Origin: JAFNAG01 sp963824985
Lineage (GTDB): Bacteria > Acidobacteriota > UBA6911
Length of the DNA stretch: 64,000 bases
Reading direction: 5' to 3'
Assembly (NCBI GenBank): GCA_963824985.1
Contig: CAWGRQ010000002.1
Location: forward strand, 1-64,000
This document shows positions 18,123 to 24,853 of the stretch, one piece after another. The notes under the pieces were generated by a model. It worked only from the letters and a program-made list of their open reading frames with translations, ran no database searches and was not told where the DNA came from. Every line of letters starts with the position of its first letter. The first letter of the stretch is position 1. Both the position numbers and the translations under genes were made by a program.

Positions 18123-19042
18123 GAACCGGAATGCTTTCCTCGCTTCGCCCGCCGAATTCCGGGCACGGAATGTAACGGTGTAGGTCCCCTTGTCCTTGAT
18201 GATGCCGGTGACGATGCCGGTCGCAGGATCGACCTTCAGCCCCTGGGGAAGCCTGTCGACCGAATAGGTGAGTGGGTTTCGTACCGGTTGCCGGGATCCT
18301 GTACAGCACGGGCCGGCCCGGGGTCACGCCCGTCAGCTCGGGACCGTTGATCCTGGGTCTGGGACCGGGTTTCGGCGTCAGGACCTCCCGGGTTTCTCCA
18401 GAGACCCCGACGGCTCTCGGGCTTGGCGCCCGACACCTCGAATTTCCCCTCAATCAGGTCGAAGTGCGCCGGGCCCGCACCCGCCCCTCCCCCGCGACCG
18501 GTGACCACGCTGTTGACGACAATCGCCATGAGCTGGACGCCCCGGGTGTCGACTTCGATCGGCACGCCGGCGCTGCCGGGCGGGATGGCATTGTTTTCAT
18601 AGAGCACTTTGTTTTCGTCGGCCAGAATCCGCACGCTCATGGATGGGGGCGATGGGCTCCCCCGTCCCCCGGCGCCCTGGCCCGCGCGCCCGGGAGGGTT
18701 GGCGGCACCGGTCGTGGGGGCCGGGCTTACCAGGCTCTCATCATCGACCCCGGCGACCGCCGAAAACCTGTCGCTGCCGCCATTGAGTCGAACATAGAGC
18801 ACGGTGTACCCGTTGACGCAGATACCGCGATCGTAGGTCTGCTTGTTGATGGCAAGGGTTTTCCCGTCAATCGTCCTGTCGATGGAAGGCCGGATGGAAT
18901 CCGTCACCTTCGCCTTGGACAGATCAAGCGACGAGAGCCAGATCGTTTCGGCGTGCGGCGCACCCGTGACCATTCCAATCCAGGCAATGAACGCCCCGCA
19001 GACGGCGAGGCCATAGATTTGATAATGCCGTTTGATAGCCAT
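18123..19042 (-). pseudogene. NPCBM and Ig-like N-terminal part of the GH27 protein, two +1 frameshifts
   Basis: Starts at ATG 19042 after AAGGGGAGAT. A signal peptide (FIAWIGMVTGAPHAE) is followed by an NPCBM-type domain, a galactose-type carbohydrate-binding module often attached to GH27 (AINKQTYDRGICVNG, SVRILADENKVLYENN, GVPIEVDTRGVQLMAIVV). The reading then shifts near 18410-18425 into the frame with AVGVSGETREVLTPK and INGPELTGVTPG, and again near 18284-18292 into the GH27 frame. The total length from 16935 to 19042 is 3n+2, in agreement with two single-base insertions. The whole gene would encode about 701 residues. Probably an intact gene with sequence errors, but decay is possible. 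Confidence 0.78.
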
Positions 19043-19073
19043 ATCTCCCCTTTGCAGTCTGCAGAGGTTGAAA

Positions 19074-21422
19074 TCAGCGCGCGGCCGTTTGTGCGCCCCC
19101 CATGAACTTCCGCAGGAACGTGTCCATGCGCCCCAGCCATTCCAGCCACCGATGGTGGAGCAGCGAATCGTGCACGTCGTCGGGCTGGACGATGAGCTCG
19201 TAGTAAACGTCGCGTTGGCGCAGCAACTGCACGAGCCCGACCGTCTGCGCAAAGAACACGTTGCGATCGTCGTCTCCCTGGATGATGAGGACGGGAGACT
19301 TCCAGTTGTCGATCTGCGAAATCGCCGACGATTGATAGGACACCGTCGTCGGGTCCAGCGAGCTGCCGTACAGGTGCACGCCCGCGTAATCGATGCCGGC
19401 GGCGAAGATGTCCGAGTTGCGCGCGAGGGCTTGCGCGGTGAGGAGGCCGCCGTAGGACAGCCCGTAGATGCCGATGCGCTTCGTGTCGACGTCGGGACGC
19501 GACTGGAGGTACTTCGCGCCGGCCAGGACGTCCTGGTACTCGGAGTTGCCGCGCAGGTTGGTTCCGGGCGCGTTCTGGAACGAGCGTCCGTACCCGACGC
19601 CGCCCCTGTAGTTGATGGAGAGCACGACGTATCCGCGCGACGCGAGCCATTGATTGATGGCGTAAAACTGGTGGTACACGTAGCGGTAGTGGTAGCCGAG
19701 CAGCATCTGCCGGACCGGGCCGCCGTGCACGAAGATCATGGCCGGGTGTTTCTCGCCGGGCCGGTTGCTTTTCGGCAGGAACAGCTGGTTCTTGATTTCG
19801 AACGCCCGATCTTCCGGCTGCGTGATGACGAGTTCGGGCTCGACGTGCGCTTCGGTCGGGAAACCGGGGCGCGCCGTCGGGAAGATGATCTTCTGGGAAG
19901 TCGGGGACGACCAGATCCCGAGCGACTGCGGCATGTTCCAGGTCGCGCTCAGCGTCGCGAGCGCTCCGGAGGCAAGCGGTGCGGGGCGGGTCTCGATGCC
20001 GCTGCCGGTCGTCACCTGACGCGGCTGGCCGCCCGACACTGGAACGGCCCAGATATGCCGCCGTTCGATGTCGGTCGCGTTAGTGCAGTAGTAGAACGTC
20101 TTTCCGTCGGGCGAGATGATGGACGACGTGGCATCTTCGATGAAGCCGTCCGTCGTCGTGAGCCGGACAGGCTTACTATCCCGATCCGTGTAGTTGAGGC
20201 TGTAGAAGCGATCCCATTCATCCGGCGAGCCTTGTGCGCCCTCTGGCCCTCCACCGCCGCCGCGCCCAGCGCCGCGACCGCCGAAACCTCCGCTTCCGGA
20301 GAACACGACATGGTCGCCGGCCAGGCGCAGGGCAGGCAGGCTTGACCACGGATCGCCCGGTTGCGGGTGCCACGACTCGTGGGCGGAGCCGGTCGCGACA
20401 TCGGCAATCCAGACCGAGTAGGTGTACCCGCCCTTGAACGTCGCGCCTGTCAGGCCCGGCACCTGTCGCGCGGACGGCGGCACGTTGCCGGCGCTTTGGG
20501 CCGCGCCCGATTGTCCGGCGGCGCCGCCGCGCGCAACCTCACCCCCGCGGCCGCCGCCGCGCCCTGTGGCGCCCGTGCCCTGATAGGCGGGACCGGCCGG
20601 CAGTCCGAGCCCGCCGCTGCCCGCGTGCGATTGCTGGCCAAAAGGCGTGCCCGGCCGCCGCACGAAGATAATCCGCTTGCTGTCGGCCGACCACATCGGG
20701 CCCGTGTCAAAATCAGCGTCCGGCGCCAGGTATTTCACCGTCCGCGTCGCCAGCTCGTACACGCCAATAAGGGAGTGATTGGTCCGGTTGCTGACGAACG
20801 CGATCCGGGTGCCGTCGGGCGACCAGGTTGGATTGCTGTTCGTGCCCCAGACTCGAATGAAGGGAACTTCGCCGCGGTCGATCGCCGCGGCCGGCCGCGT
20901 CGGTGACACGCGCGCCCGATATATCTGGCCTTCGCGCTCCAGCAGGACGTAACGCCCGTCTGGAGACAGCACCGGATTGCTTCCCTCCATCACCTTCCAG
21001 GTCACGCCGGGCGTTGCCGTATAAGCAGCCCAAATCGCCTGCTCGACGCCGTCGGGATTCGCCGCCGGATTGGCGTTCCAGCCATCGCGATTCCTGGCGC
21101 TCCCGCGGACGAAGACAACCGTAGACCCGTTGGCGGACAGGGTCACATTGGTCAGATCCACGCCGTCGTCGTCCGGGTAGTTGCTGAGCTTGACGGGAGT
21201 GAAAGCCGGCGCGGCGGCCGTGTAGACGTTCCGTCGTCCCTTGTCGTATGCCACCCAGGCCACGCGGTCCGTCCTGGCAGAGGCGACCAACTCAAGAGGC
21301 GATGCTGCACCGAGGAACTGATCGATGGTGGGGCCGTTTGCAGATTGTGGCGCGGCCGCGGTGTGGGCGGTGAACGTCAACCCAATTGCGGCGACGATTA
21401 TAAGGGCAATGCGATGTGCCAT
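19074..21422 (-). CDS. Secreted S9-family (prolyl oligopeptidase-like) serine peptidase
   Basis: About 782 residues from ATG 21422, which has GGAGG six bases upstream; the longest frame (from 21455) adds an unlikely leader. Signal peptide MAHRIALIIVAAIGLTFTA. The first ~500 residues are a beta-propeller with WD40-like repeats (LSPDGRYVLLER, WSPDGTRIAFVSNR, WSADSKRIIFVRR) and a Gly-rich insert. The alpha/beta-hydrolase domain has the nucleophile Ser656 in GLSYGG, the Asp near 716 (IIQGDDDRN) and the His near 752 (DDVHDSL). Members are dipeptidyl or acylaminoacyl peptidases. It lies just downstream of, and on the same strand as, the GH27 start, 31 bp away but upstream in transcription. No frameshift. 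Confidence 0.9.
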   Translation of the reverse strand: MAHRIALIIVAAIGLTFTAHTAAAPQSANGPTIDQFLGAASPLELVASARTDRVAWVAYDKGRRNVYTAAAPAFTPVKLSNYPDDDGVDLTNVTLSANGSTVVFVRGSARNRDGWNANPAANPDGVEQAIWAAYTATPGVTWKVMEGSNPVLSPDGRYVLLEREGQIYRARVSPTRPAAAIDRGEVPFIRVWGTNSNPTWSPDGTRIAFVSNRTNHSLIGVYELATRTVKYLAPDADFDTGPMWSADSKRIIFVRRPGTPFGQQSHAGSGGLGLPAGPAYQGTGATGRGGGRGGEVARGGAAGQSGAAQSAGNVPPSARQVPGLTGATFKGGYTYSVWIADVATGSAHESWHPQPGDPWSSLPALRLAGDHVVFSGSGGFGGRGAGRGGGGGPEGAQGSPDEWDRFYSLNYTDRDSKPVRLTTTDGFIEDATSSIISPDGKTFYYCTNATDIERRHIWAVPVSGGQPRQVTTGSGIETRPAPLASGALATLSATWNMPQSLGIWSSPTSQKIIFPTARPGFPTEAHVEPELVITQPEDRAFEIKNQLFLPKSNRPGEKHPAMIFVHGGPVRQMLLGYHYRYVYHQFYAINQWLASRGYVVLSINYRGGVGYGRSFQNAPGTNLRGNSEYQDVLAGAKYLQSRPDVDTKRIGIYGLSYGGLLTAQALARNSDIFAAGIDYAGVHLYGSSLDPTTVSYQSSAISQIDNWKSPVLIIQGDDDRNVFFAQTVGLVQLLRQRDVYYELIVQPDDVHDSLLHHRWLEWLGRMDTFLRKFMGGAQTAAR

Positions 21423-21610
21423 GGGATCCTCCGTGAATCGCCGCGAGGGTAGCATGAGGCGCCGGTTTACACAATCGTTACCGGCCTGCCCATGCCGGCA
21501 TCTTAGGCATGGCGCCGGGATCAGGTTCGCAAAAATTCCTGCCTCCCTGGTTTGATCCTCAATCCCCTCCGCTCCCGCAAATTAAGAATTAAATTGCTTG
21601 CCTTCGTTCC

Positions 21611-23089
21611 ATGCTTCATATAATAAAGTACTTTATGATTATCAAGATCGAAGAGCGGCCCGCTGTCAGGCTGCCCGAGAACAGCCCGGGGTTGGGTGTG
21701 GCGCGGAAATCGGCGCTGCTCATTCTCCCTTTCTATCGCAAGAGCCGCTACGGCAGCCTGGGCAAACACGTTCTGACGCCCGCTTTGACCCTGTCTGCCG
21801 TGGCGGCCGCGACCCCGGCGGATTGGCATGTCCGCATCCTGGACGAGAACCTTGGACGGGGCCTGCCCCCGCAGGATACGGTTCCGGAAGTTGTCGGCAT
21901 CACGGTACACCTTACCTTCGCGCAACGGGCTTATGAGCTTGCTTCCCGGTACCGCGCGCGAGGCGCGCGGGTGGTCCTGGGCGGGCTGCACGTGCAATCA
22001 TGTCCGGAAGAAGCCGCGGGGCACGCCGATGCGATATCGCTCGGCAACGGCGTTGAGACCTGGCCGCGCATCCTGCGGGACGTGGAATCGGGATGCCTCG
22101 CGACTTCTTACCGCGGCGGCTACGCGATCCCGTTCGACGACGAGCCTGTGCCCCGCCGCGACCTGGTCGACGGTGCGAGCTACCTGACCATGGCCAGCCT
22201 CATTGCCACCCGCGGATGCGCCAACCGTTGCGGATTCTGTTATCTGTCCACTTCCTCGGCCGGGTTGCGCTACGAAGCCCGGCAGCCGGCGAACGTCGCC
22301 CGTGAGTTGGCCGCGCTTGAAGAACCGTATGGCGTTTTTATCGATAACAATCTCGGCTCGGATCGGGATTATCTGCGCGCCCTGTGCCAGGCGCTGCGAC
22401 CGGTCGGGAAGATCTGGAGCGCTGCGGTCACACCAGACGTTGGCGATGATCCGGCCCTGGTGCGCGCAATGAGCGACGCGGGCTGCATGGGCGTATTCCT
22501 GGGACTCGAATCACTGAATCCCGCCAGCCTGCGCGAAAGCGGGAAGAATAACACGGAGCCCGAACGGTATGCGGTCCAGGTTTCGACATTTCAAAAACAC
22601 GGGATCCAGGTGAATGCAAGCTTCGTCTTCGGATTCGATCACGACGATCCTGGAACATTCGAGCGCACGGTCGCCTGGATCGAGCGGCAGAGGCTGGCGT
22701 GCGCCACCTTTCATATCCTCACTCCATATCCCGGCACGCCGCTGTTCCGCAGGCTGGATAAGGAAGGCCGCATCTTGCACCGCGACTGGTCACGATACGA
22801 TACCTGCCATTGCGTATTCGAACCGCGCCAGATGAGCCCGGAGGATCTCGAAAAGGGATACGGATGGTGTTATCGGCGATTGTTCTCTGCCGCCTCCATT
22901 TTGCATAGGCGTCCACCAGACAGGGGATCCTTTCTGGCATATTTCGGAGGCAGCATTCTCTACAAGAAAATGAACTGGCTCTGGCCTCTGCTAACGAAGA
23001 CGCGCGCGACTCACGCGGTGTGGCGGCCTCTCATCGCGCTGGCCCGCCGGCGTCATGCTGCTGCATTGGGTCGGACCGACGCAAATTGA
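21611..23089 (+). CDS. B12-binding-type radical SAM protein of unknown substrate
   Basis: 492 residues. The N-terminal ~150 residues look like a cobalamin-binding (B12-BD) Rossmann domain (VVGITVHLTFAQRAYELA, GARVVLGGLHV). The radical SAM core has Cys203, Cys207 and Cys210 in GCANRCGFCYL, followed by GVFIDNNLGSD and VFLGLESLNP. The C-terminus resembles the DUF4070 region found with hopanoid- and bacteriochlorophyll-type enzymes. It probably carries out a radical methylation or rearrangement in a secondary or lipid pathway, but no partner gene lies nearby. The last residues (LGRTDAN) and stop come from a repeat at 23066-23195. Start uncertain: ATG 21611 or 21635, neither with a good Shine-Dalgarno. 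Confidence 0.82.
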   Translation: MLHIIKYFMIIKIEERPAVRLPENSPGLGVARKSALLILPFYRKSRYGSLGKHVLTPALTLSAVAAATPADWHVRILDENLGRGLPPQDTVPEVVGITVHLTFAQRAYELASRYRARGARVVLGGLHVQSCPEEAAGHADAISLGNGVETWPRILRDVESGCLATSYRGGYAIPFDDEPVPRRDLVDGASYLTMASLIATRGCANRCGFCYLSTSSAGLRYEARQPANVARELAALEEPYGVFIDNNLGSDRDYLRALCQALRPVGKIWSAAVTPDVGDDPALVRAMSDAGCMGVFLGLESLNPASLRESGKNNTEPERYAVQVSTFQKHGIQVNASFVFGFDHDDPGTFERTVAWIERQRLACATFHILTPYPGTPLFRRLDKEGRILHRDWSRYDTCHCVFEPRQMSPEDLEKGYGWCYRRLFSAASILHRRPPDRGSFLAYFGGSILYKKMNWLWPLLTKTRATHAVWRPLIALARRRHAAALGRTDAN

Positions 23090-23195
23090 AATTAATCAAT
23101 CTGTTAACGTGAATTCAGGGGCAAGAAAAGGTCTACAGGAACCCGATTTACCTGTATCTGCTTCACCTGATTTACTTTGCGTCGGTCCGACCCAA
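23066..23195. mobile_element. 130-bp element with perfect 20-bp inverted ends
   Basis: Left arm 23066-23085 reads TTGGGTCGGACCGACGCAAA and right arm 23176-23195 is its exact reverse complement. Each arm itself has an internal palindrome (GGTCGGACC). The 90 bp centre is AT-richer with no gene. It lies where the radical SAM gene and the OmpA remnant converge, and provides the final codons of both. Best read as a short non-autonomous mobile element; it may also end transcription from both sides. Confidence 0.75.
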
Positions 23196-23452
23196 GGCCG
23201 CAGTCCCCGCTTCCCTAATTGCTTGACCAACTCCACACGGCGGTTCTGGGCGCGATTCTCCTCGGAGCCGTTGCTGGCTACCGGGGCCAGAGGGCCTACA
23301 CCCCGGCCAATCAGGCGGTCCGCACCGATTCCATGTTTGGTCACGAGTGCTTGTACCACCGCCTCGGCGCGGGCTTGGGACAGTTTCGTGTTCAGATCCA
23401 GCGAAGCCACGTTGTCGGTGTGCCCCACGATATAAACCTTCATGAAATGCAA
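23096..23452 (-). pseudogene. OmpA-type C-terminal domain remnant
   Basis: The frame encodes a partial OmpA/MotB peptidoglycan-binding domain: VYIVGHTDNVAS, NTKLSQARAEAVVQALV, GIGADRLIGRGVGPL, and ENRAQNRRVELV. The first part of the domain and any membrane anchor or signal peptide are missing, and the reading begins abruptly at MHFMKVYIVG. The last ~35 residues are encoded by the 23066-23195 element. It is not seen to continue upstream in another frame, since miaA starts there. A broken gene fragment, not a working protein. Confidence 0.75.
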
Positions 23453-23478
23453 CTTTGATTCAGACGGATCTTACCACG

Positions 23479-23499
23479 GCATTGGGTCAGACCCAATGC
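23479..23499. repeat. Small palindrome at the miaA stop
   Basis: GCATTGGGT, three bases CAG, then ACCCAATGC: a 9-bp perfect hairpin overlapping the miaA stop codon. The core TTGGGTC resembles the end of the 23066-23195 element. It may be a relic of that family or a weak terminator; no T-run follows on the minus strand. Confidence 0.5.
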
Positions 23500-24428
23500 T
23501 GGACGGCACGGCAGGCATGCTCGAACATGAGATCCGGGCCCGAGGTTGCTTCAAGCCAGACGATATCCGGGTCGGAGCGGAACCATGTCTGCTGCCTCTT
23601 GGCGTAACGGCGGCTTTCGCGCTGGGTGTCGGCGATCGCTTCTTCCAGACCGCATTCGCCCCTGAGATATTCTGCGACCTGGCGATAGCCGATCGCCTTA
23701 AAGGCGTGGCAGTTTTCGGGGAATGCTTCCAGCAGCCGCCGGACCTCATCTATGAGCCCCCCCTGGAACATATCCATGACCCGCCGGTCGATCCTGGCGT
23801 AAAGCTCCTCGCGCGGCCAAAAAATGCCCAGCTTGAGCCAGGTGAAGCCCTGCACTCGCTGTTTCGGCCGGCCCTGCCACCAGCTCATTGTCTGTCCTGA
23901 CTGGAGATAAATTTCGTAGGCCCGGATATTGCGATCGGTGTCTGCCGCAGCCAGCCGGGCGGCTGTCTCCGGATCTACCCGATATAACAACTTGTGAATG
24001 ATTTCCGGGCCGCGTCGGGCAACGATTGCGCGCATCCGGGCCCTCAAATCAACCGACCGGCCGGGCCCTTCAAACAAGCCGTCGATCAGCGTCCGCAGAT
24101 AGAATCCGGTGCCGCCCACGACCATGGGAATGCGGCCACGTGCGCGAATCGCCCGGAGAACCTCCCGTCCTTCGCGTTGGTAATCCCCTGCGGAAAAGGT
24201 TTCGCAGGGGTCACGCAGGTCCAGCATGTGATGCGGGATTCCACCGCATTCGGCTGCGGTCGGCTTGGCGGTGCCGATATCCATGTTCCGATACACCTGC
24301 AGGGCATCACAGGTGACGATCTCACCGCGAAAGCGCTGGGCGAGCGCCACCCCCAATGCGGATTTGCCGGACGCCGTAGGGCCGACGATAGCAACGGCTG
24401 GATATTTCGATTCTTCGATCTCCGACAT
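23487..24428 (-). CDS. miaA: tRNA dimethylallyltransferase
   Basis: MiaA adds a dimethylallyl group to A37 of tRNAs that read UNN codons. About 313 residues from ATG 24428 (MSEIEESKYP); the longer frame from 24464 is less likely. The P-loop GPTASGKSALG, the motif VTCDALQVYRNMDIGTAKP, GGTGFYLRTLIDG, and the C-terminal RYAKRQQTWFR are all present. The gene is complete, though the last residues (VQHWV) are encoded in a palindrome. It lies downstream of the lipid A and SpoIID block on the same strand, separated by about 280 bp with a hairpin. miaB and hfq are not in the window. Confidence 0.95.
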   Translation of the reverse strand: MSEIEESKYPAVAIVGPTASGKSALGVALAQRFRGEIVTCDALQVYRNMDIGTAKPTAAECGGIPHHMLDLRDPCETFSAGDYQREGREVLRAIRARGRIPMVVGGTGFYLRTLIDGLFEGPGRSVDLRARMRAIVARRGPEIIHKLLYRVDPETAARLAAADTDRNIRAYEIYLQSGQTMSWWQGRPKQRVQGFTWLKLGIFWPREELYARIDRRVMDMFQGGLIDEVRRLLEAFPENCHAFKAIGYRQVAEYLRGECGLEEAIADTQRESRRYAKRQQTWFRSDPDIVWLEATSGPDLMFEHACRAVQHWV

Positions 24429-24593
24429 CGGCCTCTGGGCCTCAGACCTTCGAGCTTGAAGCATGCCGATGAGGCATGGGAAAATTCCAGCCCGAATCAG
24501 TCATGAACGTCTTTCGCAAACGAATGAATAAAAGTACACGGCGCCGGAATTCGCTCATTACGGAAAGGTTTTGGGACACGGAAGAACACAGGC

Positions 24594-24624
24594 AGGGCTT
24601 TTGCGTCGGGCCCGCAAAAGCCCT
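24594..24624. repeat. 12-bp hairpin between the SpoIID block and miaA
   Basis: AGGGCTTTTGCG, seven-base loop, CGCAAAAGCCCT: a perfect hairpin. No run of T follows on either side, so it is only a possible terminator. The right arm and following bases resemble sequence at 12491-12535, so it may be part of a dispersed repeat. Confidence 0.5.
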
Positions 24625-24706
24625 GTACACGGAGCGGATCCGTGTTCATTCGCGATCCTCAGTGTCCTGAGATGTCCTGCAACCCTTTCTTCATCCATAA
24701 AGCGGG

Positions 24707-24850
24707 CTAGCCCAGGCTGAAGTAATAGCGGATACACGCAATCAACAAAACCAGCATGACCAGAATGCCGAGTCCCAGGATCTGCGAGCGCCGACGGTCG
24801 ATCTTCTCCCGGCCATTCAATAATTGGTCGGGCCTGGATTCAACCCTCAT
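24707..24850 (-). CDS. 47-residue single-pass membrane protein
   Basis: Starts at ATG 24850, three bases after the SpoIID stop, with GGAG seven bases upstream, so the two genes are almost certainly translated together. The N-terminal half is charged (MRVESRPDQLLNGREKIDRR). The C-terminal half is one hydrophobic helix (LGILVMLVLLIACI) ending YYFSLG. The basic stretch before the helix suggests the N-terminus stays in the cytoplasm. I do not recognise a family. It is short enough to be missed by most gene callers. A partner or membrane tether of the SpoIID protein is a reasonable guess only. Confidence 0.65.
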   Translation of the reverse strand: MRVESRPDQLLNGREKIDRRRSQILGLGILVMLVLLIACIRYYFSLG

Positions 24851-24853
24851 GTG

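Noticed and set aside
24476..24670. 64-codon plus-strand frame between miaA and the SpoIID block
   Set aside because: Composed largely of the hairpin and dispersed motif; no family resemblance.
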